The notes under the pieces are model-generated. The model was not told where the DNA came from and ran no database searches. It saw nothing but the letters and a program-made list of their open reading frames with translations. Of a stretch of DNA of 20,212 nt, positions 13,588 through 20,212 are shown piece after piece (within the stretch, counting starts at the first letter, position 1; every line of letters starts with the position of its first letter). A program made the position numbers and the translations under genes. Origin of the DNA: DATGMS01 sp040905145 (GTDB lineage: Bacteria; Bacteroidota; Bacteroidia; Cytophagales; Cyclobacteriaceae); assembly GCA_040905145.1 (NCBI GenBank), contig JBBDSC010000190.1, positions 1 to 20,212 of the forward strand, given 5' to 3'.

Positions 13588-15521
13588 ATTTTCGGCCTTT
13601 TCTGCTTTTGATTTGGTCCTTCCATCTTTCAATTTTGGCTTATGGCCAGGAAGAATTTTTGGTTGGAATGGCAAGGGAGAGCCTCCAACCGGGAGATGAA
13701 GCCTTTTCTCTGACCTTGGCTGGATATGGGGCTCCACGTGCAGGCCGGTTTACCTTGAATTGGGAAAGAAAAGACAGTATTGGCCACTTGACTTTGGCCC
13801 CTGCCAGCGGGGATTTTTATGCCGTCGGGGAAAACGGAGAAATGTCAAAAGCCAATGGAGATGCTTGGCCACTAAAATGGTCCCCCACTGGCAAAGCGAT
13901 GTCCGCCAAAAGCATGACCAGCGAAAACAATATAATATTTTTGCTGGATGCTGCTGGAGATATCTACAGCCGGTCAGGTCCCGATCAAAAATTCTCCTTG
14001 GAATACCAGGGCAATAATGGCCTTAAAGAAATAGTATTCTTTAAGGAAGAGTTGTACGGGTTAATGGACAATGGAGAGATAATAAAGACCAAGGGAAAAT
14101 CAGAAAAATGGAAATGGGAAAGCGTCGCCCTGTTACCAGGAGCTGTCAGCTTTACCCTCCACCATCAGTCCATCTATGCAACTACAGGAACAGACACCTT
14201 GTGGAAAACGGATGCGACCAATACTGCTGCAGGATGGATAAAAGCAGGATATTCCAACGGGTTCATCCAAGATGTACAAATAAAGAAACTGTTGGGGGCA
14301 AACGATAAACTATTTGCAATTGATGCTCAGGGTATCCTTTTTGAGGCCACAAAAAATTACGGCAAGGAACAGGATGAACTATTTGCCAGTGCCCTTGCCA
14401 TTCAAAAAAAGAATCAAACGGTGGTGATCATATGTCTGGACCTCTGTGGCTTTGACTACAGCCTGATAGACGAAGTGAAACAAACTTTGTTAAGGAACAG
14501 GGGATTGCCCGCCTCCTCCATTTTGGTCAATGCCTCCCACACCCATTTTGCCCCGGTCACCCAGTCGTGGGCAACATGGGCTCCCCACAATCAAACCCCG
14601 GACATCAATTATATGAATAAGGTGGTCAAACCTGCTATATTGAAGGCCGCTGGAAAAGCGCTGGACAATATGGAACCTTCTTTCATCTCCTTCGGCAGGG
14701 GCCATACACAGATTGGACGTAACCGCAGTAATGAGGGAAAAGATTCGCCCTATGATGATGCAGTTGATGTAATAAAAGTGGAAAACAGGAACAGGGACCA
14801 GGAATTTTTAATGGTCCTCGCCGGCTGCCATCCTGTAGCCGGTACTTCCGGCCTGGACAATTTTACCATTAGCAGCAATTATCCGGGATATATGCGGCAT
14901 GTACTGGAAAAAACGAGGAAAAACACCACTTCCCTTTTCATGCAAGGCTGTGGGGGGGACATTAATCCAAGGGATAGCCAACCTGAAATGACGGGGATGA
15001 AATTAGCTACTGATGTCCTACAGGTGCTAAACCATGATATGAAACGGCTATCCGGCAATATTTCCTTTTTTCTGGATACCCTGTCCGTACCTTCTTCCCC
15101 TTGGAGTCCGAAAACAATAGAAGCCTTCAAACATGAAAACCAAAAGCAGAAGGGAAATTTAGATGCAGAGAAAAATGTTCGTTGGTCAGATCTTATGTTG
15201 AAGCATCATGAGCAGGGAACCATGCCCAATCAAATGCCCATATACCTTCAAACCATTAATATTGGGGATTGGAAATTAGTTGGCCTGTCCCGTGAGGTGG
15301 TCACAGAATATAGCCTTGGCATCAAGCAGATCTGGCCGGATCAGCAGGTTTCGGTAGCTGGCTATTGCAATGACGTTTCCAGCTATCTCCCTACAGAAAG
15401 ACATATCCGTACAGGAGTCTATGAAGGATATAATTCTTTTCTTTGGTATGCACAGCCTTCTGCTTTTCCGGAGAATATTTATGATCGGGTAATTGATCAA
15501 GTGAAAACCAGTAATTATTAA
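13584..15521 (+). CDS. Secreted ceramidase-superfamily hydrolase with an inserted five-repeat beta-propeller
   Basis: The 645-residue protein has a signal peptide (1-21, cut near AYG-QEE). The neutral/alkaline ceramidase N-terminal fold begins at about 25 (FLVGMARESLQPGD, then LAGYGAPRAG at 45-54), is interrupted at about 57-258, and resumes with DELFASALAI (264-273), VIICLDLCGFD (281-291), SHTHFAP (318-324, metal ligands H319 and H321), GCHPVAG (414-420, ligand H416) and GCGGDINPRD (455-464). The interruption holds five repeats with aromatic anchors at Y79, F119, Y158, Y198 and F244, each followed by a G-x-hydrophobic turn: a small beta-propeller of tachylectin type. The Ser nucleophile of true ceramidases (GDxSP) is Asn here, so it is probably not a ceramidase; the substrate is unknown. 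ATGA overlap with murQ suggests translational coupling. Confidence 0.78.
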   Translation: MNFRPFLLLIWSFHLSILAYGQEEFLVGMARESLQPGDEAFSLTLAGYGAPRAGRFTLNWERKDSIGHLTLAPASGDFYAVGENGEMSKANGDAWPLKWSPTGKAMSAKSMTSENNIIFLLDAAGDIYSRSGPDQKFSLEYQGNNGLKEIVFFKEELYGLMDNGEIIKTKGKSEKWKWESVALLPGAVSFTLHHQSIYATTGTDTLWKTDATNTAAGWIKAGYSNGFIQDVQIKKLLGANDKLFAIDAQGILFEATKNYGKEQDELFASALAIQKKNQTVVIICLDLCGFDYSLIDEVKQTLLRNRGLPASSILVNASHTHFAPVTQSWATWAPHNQTPDINYMNKVVKPAILKAAGKALDNMEPSFISFGRGHTQIGRNRSNEGKDSPYDDAVDVIKVENRNRDQEFLMVLAGCHPVAGTSGLDNFTISSNYPGYMRHVLEKTRKNTTSLFMQGCGGDINPRDSQPEMTGMKLATDVLQVLNHDMKRLSGNISFFLDTLSVPSSPWSPKTIEAFKHENQKQKGNLDAEKNVRWSDLMLKHHEQGTMPNQMPIYLQTINIGDWKLVGLSREVVTEYSLGIKQIWPDQQVSVAGYCNDVSSYLPTERHIRTGVYEGYNSFLWYAQPSAFPENIYDRVIDQVKTSNY

Positions 15522-15584
15522 GCTTATAAATTAAAATAAAGGCCCCTCAATGACAGAGGCTGCCAATTATTAAATTTTTGCAAC

Positions 15585-16436
15585 ATGAATAAAATAGGAT
15601 TTAATCTGCTGGCCTGGTCAGCGGTAATGTCGGACGAATTATTGCCCATACTGGATAGGCTTAAAGAAATAGGATATGACGGTGCCGAGTTTCTGGTCGG
15701 GTCTCCCGATGAGCCCGCCTATAAGCGAATTGGTGATCATGCTCAAAATATAGGGCTGGAAGTCACTACTGTATTTATATTGGGAGCAGATGAAAATCCC
15801 ATAAACCCATCCCCAGCTGTCAGGGAAAAAGCTTTGGAAAAGATAAAATGGACCATTGATCGGTCTCATGATCTGCAGTCACAACTTATTTGCGGTCCTT
15901 TCCATTCGGCCTTTACGACCTTTGCCCAACGGGCTCCGGAGGAACAGGAATATCAACGGAGTGCAGAAGTTTTGCATAAGGCAGGTGAATATGCTGCCCA
16001 GACGGGCATTATGCTTGCCCCTGAATCCGTCAACAGGTTTGAATGCTACTTGTGCAATACCATGGAACAATTGGCTTATCTGGTCAACAAGGTGGATCAT
16101 CCGAATGTGAAGGCCATGTTTGATACCCATCATGCCAACATCGAAGAAAAAAAGCTCAAGGATGCCATACAATTAATCGCTCCCATTCTCAGGCATGTAC
16201 ATATCAGCGAAAATGATCGCGGAACTCCGGGAAGCGGACATGTATCCTTTGATGAGACTTTTGCCGCCCTGGCATCGATTGATTATAAGGGCTGGCTTAC
16301 CATAGAAGGGTTTACCAGGAACGATCCGGATTTCGCCAATTCTATCGGGGTATGGCGGGAGTTTTCACAGCCATGGGATATGGCTGAAAATGGCTACCAA
16401 CTGATAAAAGAAATGGGCTTGAAACACGGACTTTGA
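15585..16436 (+). CDS. Ketose 3-epimerase-like TIM-barrel (sugar phosphate isomerase/epimerase)
   Basis: This 283-residue cytoplasmic enzyme is of the AP_endonuc_2/xylose-isomerase-like fold. The four metal ligands are E147 (in APESVNRFE), D180 (MFDTHHANIEE), H206 (RHVHISENDRG) and E241 (LTIEGF). Their spacing of 33, 26 and 35 residues equals that of the D-tagatose/D-psicose 3-epimerases as I recall them (E152, D185, H211, E246). GPFHSAF at 104-110 and the GTPGSGHVSF loop at 213-222 also match that subfamily. It should epimerise a free keto-sugar at C3 using Mn or Co. It starts 63 bp after the ceramidase-like gene and runs 19 bp ahead of a second TIM-barrel gene. Related proteins act on 3-keto glycosides, so this remains an alternative. 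Confidence 0.82.
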   Translation: MNKIGFNLLAWSAVMSDELLPILDRLKEIGYDGAEFLVGSPDEPAYKRIGDHAQNIGLEVTTVFILGADENPINPSPAVREKALEKIKWTIDRSHDLQSQLICGPFHSAFTTFAQRAPEEQEYQRSAEVLHKAGEYAAQTGIMLAPESVNRFECYLCNTMEQLAYLVNKVDHPNVKAMFDTHHANIEEKKLKDAIQLIAPILRHVHISENDRGTPGSGHVSFDETFAALASIDYKGWLTIEGFTRNDPDFANSIGVWREFSQPWDMAENGYQLIKEMGLKHGL

Positions 16437-16455
16437 TAACTAAACCAATTTTGAG

Positions 16456-17283
16456 ATGACGACAAACATACCTTTCCGTTTAGGGGCCGAGGTGTATACC
16501 TGGTACATGAACAACAATGGGGAAACCTATAAAGGCCAATTAGGGCACATGATTGAGGTGATTGCCAAAGCAGGTTTTACCGGCATTCAGCCCATCTTCT
16601 CCTGGATGGGCGATTTAAATGACCCCGATCGTTTAGCAGACAAATTAAAAGAGCAGAATATTGAACTTGCTGCAGTGGCTTTGGCCCTGGATTGGAACGG
16701 AAATGAAGAAACCGAAAAGGAAAGGCTGGAAGCCGACAGGGCAATCAGCTTATTGCAGCGGTTTCCCGGAGCTGTTTTATGTACGGTGCAGATTCCCACC
16801 GGCAGACATGAGCTGAATACCCGCCGTAAGAATTTGGTCAATACCGTAAATACAGTTTCCAGAAGGGCCACGGAAAAAGACGTTCCCTGTAGCTTTCACC
16901 CCAATTCACCCCACTCCTCCATTACCCGTACGGAAGAAGATTATACGATGATATTGGAATCTTTGGACAATTCCGCCACAGGCTGGTGCCCAGACGTTGG
17001 TCATATCATCAATGGGGGCATGGATCCCCTTGAAAAGATGAAAGAATATGTCTCCTTGATCAACCATGTACATTATAAAGATTGGGACGGGGAACCGGAA
17101 TTTGCGTTAATGGGCAAGGGCAAAGTGGACCTGTTAGGCATTACACAATGGCTGAAAGACATTGATTACAAAGGATGGATCATATGTGAGGATGAAGGAA
17201 AGGAAGCCTTGGAAGATCCGGATTTTGTCACACTGCATGATGGACGTTGGCTTTTTGATGATTTATTACCAAAGTTAAAATAA
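16456..17283 (+). CDS. IolE-like TIM-barrel sugar isomerase/dehydratase
   Basis: This 275-residue second member of the AP_endonuc_2 fold is only distantly related to its neighbour. Visible motifs are SFHPNSPHSSITRTEEDY at 146-163, CPDVGHIINGGMDPLE at 178-193 (D180), NHVHYKDWDG at 203-212 (H206), MGKGKVDLLGI at 219-229 and IICEDEG at 242-248 (E245). The Glu that begins the metal set in classic epimerases is replaced by His148 in FHPN, as in IolE (2-keto-myo-inosose dehydratase), which has a HH-type motif there. It may therefore catalyse dehydration or lyase chemistry on a keto-sugar or inosose. It is co-transcribed with the 3-epimerase-like gene (19-bp gap) and the alpha/beta hydrolase (7-bp gap). 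The exact substrate cannot be inferred. Confidence 0.78.
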   Translation: MTTNIPFRLGAEVYTWYMNNNGETYKGQLGHMIEVIAKAGFTGIQPIFSWMGDLNDPDRLADKLKEQNIELAAVALALDWNGNEETEKERLEADRAISLLQRFPGAVLCTVQIPTGRHELNTRRKNLVNTVNTVSRRATEKDVPCSFHPNSPHSSITRTEEDYTMILESLDNSATGWCPDVGHIINGGMDPLEKMKEYVSLINHVHYKDWDGEPEFALMGKGKVDLLGITQWLKDIDYKGWIICEDEGKEALEDPDFVTLHDGRWLFDDLLPKLK

Positions 17284-17290
17284 TTTTTAA

Positions 17291-18094
17291 ATGCCGATCA
17301 TTCAAAGTAACGGAATTGACCTTTATTACGAAGAACGTGGAGCCGGTGAGCCTCTTTTACTCATCATGGGGATTACAGCTTCTGGGGCTGTTTGGGAAAA
17401 GCATGTAGCGGCCTGGGAAAAAGACTTCAGATGCATATTAGTGGACAATAGAGGAGTAGGAAATTCAAGCAAGCCTCCTGGGCCCTATACCACCGCACAA
17501 ATGGCCGATGATTGTGCGGGTTTGTTGGATGCCCTACAGCTTCAGAAAGTAAGGGTGGTGGGCTGTTCCATGGGAAGTACTATTGCCCAGCAACTGGCCA
17601 TCCGTCATCCTGCAAAAGTGCAATCCATGGTGCTCATGTGCCCCTGGGCCCGCTGCGACAATACTGCAAAGGCAATATTTCAACATATGATGGATTGCAA
17701 AGCCAGATTAAGACCGGAGGAATTCAGTCTTTTCATCCAACTGTTGATCTTTTCCAAAAAATCCTGGGATGATGAAAAAACAAGCGCGGATCTTGCAGAA
17801 GACCGGAAGAATGCCGCTTTAGATTCGGACCCTCAGCCTTTGTTGGGCTTAGAAGGCCAGGCGGCGGCCTGTATCTCCCATAATGTGCTTGCGGAGCTCC
17901 ACCAAATTAAAGTCCCTACATTGGTGATTGACGGGGAAGAAGATGCTTTTACACCTCAATGGATGGCACGTGAAGTGGCAGAGGCTATCCCTAATGCTGA
18001 TCTCCACCTCTATAAGGAGAGTGGTCATGCTTTCCATTGGGAAAATATAGAAGATTTCAATCCCCGGGTCCGGAATTGGTTAAATCAAAGGTAA
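17291..18094 (+). CDS. Alpha/beta hydrolase
   Basis: This 267-residue single-domain hydrolase is without a signal peptide. The catalytic triad is S93 in the nucleophile elbow GCSMGS (91-96), D218 in DGEEDAFTP (214-222) and H246 in SGHAFHWEN (244-252). The oxyanion region is LLIMGITASG at 23-32, and VDNRGVGNSS at 51-60 is the usual strand-4 turn. A helical lid covers about 120-195. Closest layouts are 3-oxoadipate enol-lactonase or esterase-like enzymes; in a sugar-catabolic operon, a lactone or ester of the product is plausible. It is the last gene of the plus-strand run and is followed by a terminator. Confidence 0.85.
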   Translation: MPIIQSNGIDLYYEERGAGEPLLLIMGITASGAVWEKHVAAWEKDFRCILVDNRGVGNSSKPPGPYTTAQMADDCAGLLDALQLQKVRVVGCSMGSTIAQQLAIRHPAKVQSMVLMCPWARCDNTAKAIFQHMMDCKARLRPEEFSLFIQLLIFSKKSWDDEKTSADLAEDRKNAALDSDPQPLLGLEGQAAACISHNVLAELHQIKVPTLVIDGEEDAFTPQWMAREVAEAIPNADLHLYKESGHAFHWENIEDFNPRVRNWLNQR

Positions 18095-18131
18095 CCTTAT
18101 AATCAAAAAAATCCTTTAATAAATAAAGTTC

Positions 18132-18162
18132 AAAAAGGGAAGGATGAACCTTCCCCTTTTTT
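18132..18162 (+). terminator. Rho-independent terminator after the alpha/beta hydrolase gene
   Basis: GGGAAGG (18137-18143) pairs with CCTTCCC (18149-18155) around a 5-base loop, preceded by A5 and followed by C and T6. This ends the 15585-18094 transcript. The T run lies immediately in front of the lysA promoter. Confidence 0.75.
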
Positions 18163-18179
18163 GTTTTGGGGCCTTTATA

Positions 18180-18187
18180 TATCTTTG
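18180..18187 (+). promoter_or_regulatory. Promoter -7 box for lysA
   Basis: TATCTTTG is an exact TAnnTTTG match, 19 bases before the lysA ATG. The T run of the preceding terminator provides TTTG at 18160-18163 as a possible -33 box, with a spacer of 16 (shorter than usual). Terminator and promoter therefore overlap, giving a short leader without a riboswitch. Confidence 0.5.
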
Positions 18188-18206
18188 CGATTTCAATCAA
18201 CAAATA

Positions 18207-19442
18207 ATGGAAATAAAGAACCAACAATATCAGATCCAGGGATTGTCTTTGGTAGAAATTGCAAACAAATACGGAACCCCTGTTTACGTATATGATGGAC
18301 AAAAAATATTAGATCAGGTAGATTTGCTCAAAAGTGCATTTGCCACCATCAATATGAAAATCAAATATGCCGCTAAAGCACTTTCTAATATCAACATCCT
18401 CCAATTGATGAAAAAGGCAGGTATTGGGATGGATGCGGTCTCAATTGAGGAAGTTAAGCTCTGCTTCCATGTCGGTTTTGCACCGCAGGAAATCATGTAC
18501 ACACCCAATTGTGTGTCATTTGAAGAAATCCAGGAAGCGGTGGATTTGGGTGTTATTGTCAATATTGATAACATCCCGATGCTGGAGCATTTTGGAACAC
18601 ATTATGGTTCTTCCATTCCCATCTGCATCCGCTTGAACCCCCACATTCTCGCCGGTGGAAACGCAAAAATTTCAGTTGGCCATATTGATAGTAAATTTGG
18701 TATTTCCATTCTACAATTAAAGCATGTTTTAAAAATAATAGCTGCCCATGACCTGAAGGTTTTCGGACTTCATGTACATACAGGATCGGACATTTTAGAT
18801 GCTGAAGTCTTTTTAAAAGGGGCAGAAATCCTATTTGATGCGGCAAAGGAATTTAAGGATTTACAGTTTCTCGACTTTGGAGGAGGATTTAAAGTCGCCT
18901 ATAAGACCGGGGATATTACTACGGATATTTTGGAGGTAGGGGATAAAGTGTCCGCAGCCTTCAAGGAATTTTGCAAGGAATATGGAAGGGAACTTGAACT
19001 ATGGTTTGAGCCCGGAAAATTCCTGGTAAGCGAAAGCGGATCTCTACTGGTAAGCGCCAATGTGATCAAATCCACCCCGGCCTCCACTTTTGTAGGGGTA
19101 AATTCCGGTTTGAACCATCTTATCAGGCCCATGATGTACGATGCTTACCATGAAGTAGTCAATATTTCAAGATTACAGGGCCCCGAAAGGGTCTATACCA
19201 TCGTGGGATATATCTGCGAAACAGACACCATAGCGGCTGACAGAAAGCTTAAGGAAGTGAAGGAGGAAGATGTAATCGCTATAAAAAATGCAGGTGCTTA
19301 TGGCTTCAGCATGGCGTCCAATTATAATTCCAGATTAAGGCCACCTGAAATCCTTATCCTGAACGGGAAAGCACAGTTGATACGCAGCAGGGAAACATTC
19401 TCAGACCTCCTGCGGCACCAGATTGAAGTGGACCTTGAATGA
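18207..19442 (+). CDS. lysA: Diaminopimelate decarboxylase
   Basis: LysA decarboxylates meso-diaminopimelate to L-lysine, the last step of the pathway, in the cytoplasm. The 411 residues form an alanine-racemase-like PLP barrel plus a beta domain. K57 in YAAKAL (54-59) binds PLP; GMDAVSIEE is at 74-82, HVHTGS at 189-194, FGGGF at 224-228 (phosphate-binding Gly loop), EPGKFLVSESG at 268-278, CETD at 337-340 (substrate-contact Cys of the partner subunit) and AGAYGFSMASNYN at 362-374. I start it at ATG 18207: the frame extends to 18144, but that part lies in the upstream terminator and promoter and adds an unrelated hydrophobic leader. It has its own promoter and a strong terminator. Confidence 0.94.
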   Translation: MEIKNQQYQIQGLSLVEIANKYGTPVYVYDGQKILDQVDLLKSAFATINMKIKYAAKALSNINILQLMKKAGIGMDAVSIEEVKLCFHVGFAPQEIMYTPNCVSFEEIQEAVDLGVIVNIDNIPMLEHFGTHYGSSIPICIRLNPHILAGGNAKISVGHIDSKFGISILQLKHVLKIIAAHDLKVFGLHVHTGSDILDAEVFLKGAEILFDAAKEFKDLQFLDFGGGFKVAYKTGDITTDILEVGDKVSAAFKEFCKEYGRELELWFEPGKFLVSESGSLLVSANVIKSTPASTFVGVNSGLNHLIRPMMYDAYHEVVNISRLQGPERVYTIVGYICETDTIAADRKLKEVKEEDVIAIKNAGAYGFSMASNYNSRLRPPEILILNGKAQLIRSRETFSDLLRHQIEVDLE

Positions 19443-19450
19443 CATTCATC

Positions 19451-19481
19451 AAGCCCCGCTCGAAAGCGGGGCTTTTTTTTT
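19451..19481 (+). terminator. Strong rho-independent terminator of lysA
   Basis: A perfect 10-bp stem (19451-19460 with 19465-19474, core AGCCCCGCT) closes a CGAA tetraloop and runs into an unbroken T9 tract, starting 9 bp after the lysA stop. Confidence 0.93.
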
Positions 19482-19962
19482 GCTGACAATTCAAAAAGCT
19501 GTTCATAGAAAATGATTCCCTCTAGCTCTGGAATAAATTTATTTTTATTGCCAAACGTTTGTTAAGACAAAAAAATGTAAACCGAAATTACAAAAATGTA
19601 TTTTAACATTATTTAAGCTTTTTCTAAGAATTATTGCCGGATATCGGAAAAATATATTTTTTACTTTATTTTGTTTTTTCCGATTAATATTCATTAATTA
19701 AGTGATATAGCAAAACTTATTGTAAATCATTTTGTTGTATGTATAATACATAAAATAATATTTTAATTATTTAAATACATTAATCGTATTGTATACAGCA
19801 AATAAAAGATAGTATAAATATTGGGTGGATTTGCCCTTTAGTAAATTGATAAGCAATTGTGTCAAAGAGAAGTTTGCTATTAAAGAGAACTTTTTCTCCT
19901 GTTTGTTCATCATTTCATTTGGGCAATAAGGTGGAATAATATTAAAAATTAAGTTCAAAAAT
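19482..19962. other. Long AT-rich intergenic region with two inverted repeats
   Basis: No gene is supported in these 481 bp; a minus-strand frame here has low-complexity composition. Two dyads stand out. ATCGGAAAAA (19643-19652) and its exact complement (19675-19684) form a 10-bp stem with a 22-base AT loop. TATGTAT-A-ATACATA (19738-19752) is a perfect 15-base operator-like palindrome. The region presumably carries the control of the small gene at 19963, but no exact TAnnTTTG box was seen. Confidence 0.4.
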
Positions 19963-20211
19963 ATGAATTTGTCTAAAAACAAACCTATAATGCAGATCCA
20001 ATTGGATCAAACTGATCCTCAAAGCCTTTTTCAGGATCTGAAAGAGTATGCCATCACGTTGAGCAATGCATTAGGATATAACACATCGGAAATTCTGGAA
20101 GAAATGACAAAAGATAATGCAGATCAAATAATTGAAATATTCAATAAATATTTCGGTGAGTATATTGAATTATTGGAATCAGACCATGTAATAGTTTCAA
20201 GAAAGAAATAA
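19963..20211 (+). CDS. Small acidic hypothetical protein
   Basis: An 82-codon gene complete within the window. I do not recognise the family. It is acidic and mostly helical by composition, with LFQDLKEYAITLSNALGY at about 22-39 and IIEIFNKYFGEYIELLE at about 56-72 as amphipathic helices and no membrane segment or signal. A shorter start at ATG 19990 (MQIQLDQTDPQS) would give 73 residues and is as credible, since neither has a clear Shine-Dalgarno site. A balanced, non-repetitive composition argues that it is a real gene. It has a long AT-rich upstream region and appears monocistronic. Confidence 0.6.
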   Translation: MNLSKNKPIMQIQLDQTDPQSLFQDLKEYAITLSNALGYNTSEILEEMTKDNADQIIEIFNKYFGEYIELLESDHVIVSRKK

Positions 20212-20212
20212 T

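Noticed and set aside
18144..18206. Longer start for lysA
   Set aside because: The extension lies in a terminator and the -7 box and does not resemble LysA N-termini.
18095..18206. Lysine riboswitch ahead of lysA
   Set aside because: The space holds a terminator and a promoter with a leader of only about 13 bases, too short for an L-box.
19767..19982. 71-codon minus-strand frame before the last gene
   Set aside because: AT-rich composition (Ile, Leu, Asn, Phe), overlap with the start of the plus-strand gene, no recognisable features.
1..20212. CRISPR array, prophage, insertion sequence or defence system
   Set aside because: No regularly spaced direct repeats, transposase, phage or restriction genes were seen on either strand.

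Overview
The window looks like the chromosome of a Bacteroidota bacterium, most likely Cytophagales/Cyclobacteriaceae-like. The signs are moderate GC with AT-rich intergenic DNA, promoter -7 boxes of the Bacteroidota form TAnnTTTG, weak Shine-Dalgarno use, a Bacteroidota-type dihydroorotase, REP-like interspersed repeats, and protein families typical of marine or soil Cytophagales (ThuA, Tat-exported DegT aminotransferase, ceramidase-like hydrolase, RhaM). I had no database, so the taxonomy is inference.

Layout. Positions 1-39 hold the start of a minus-strand gene that leaves the window. Positions 141-378 carry a REP-like hairpin repeat and a degenerate GAAGAC-type array. Positions 362-4786 (minus) are a tight three-gene alpha-glucan operon, read in the order GH133-type debranching enzyme, GT4 glycogen-synthase-like glycosyltransferase, GH57 amylase. 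After a gene-poor stretch come tRNA-His with its terminator and pyrC (minus), then, divergently, a DEAD-box RNA helicase and a TTG-started EamA transporter (plus). rhaM lies on the minus strand, preceded by a 49-codon 3' remnant of a lost gene.

Positions 10111-18094 (plus) are the accessory heart of the window: a secreted ThuA protein, a Tat-signal DegT/DnrJ PLP enzyme, murQ, a secreted ceramidase-superfamily protein whose ATG overlaps the murQ stop, two metal-dependent TIM-barrel sugar isomerase/epimerases, and an alpha/beta hydrolase. Their order and spacing suggest a catabolic locus that takes apart a sugar-containing compound outside the cytoplasm and processes the sugars inside. The substrate is not evident, and no transporter, SusC/D pair or regulator lies in this part. 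lysA follows with its own promoter and a strong terminator. About 480 bp of AT-rich DNA and a small acidic hypothetical protein end the window.

The most unusual thing I found is in the ceramidase-like protein. A five-repeat beta-propeller (repeat period about 40 residues) appears to be inserted inside the catalytic domain, between its first conserved segment and the rest, and the catalytic Ser of true neutral ceramidases is replaced by Asn. Next in interest are the Tat-exported PLP aminotransferase, the murQ coupling, the IolE-like paralogue with an altered metal site, and the gene remnant ahead of rhaM.
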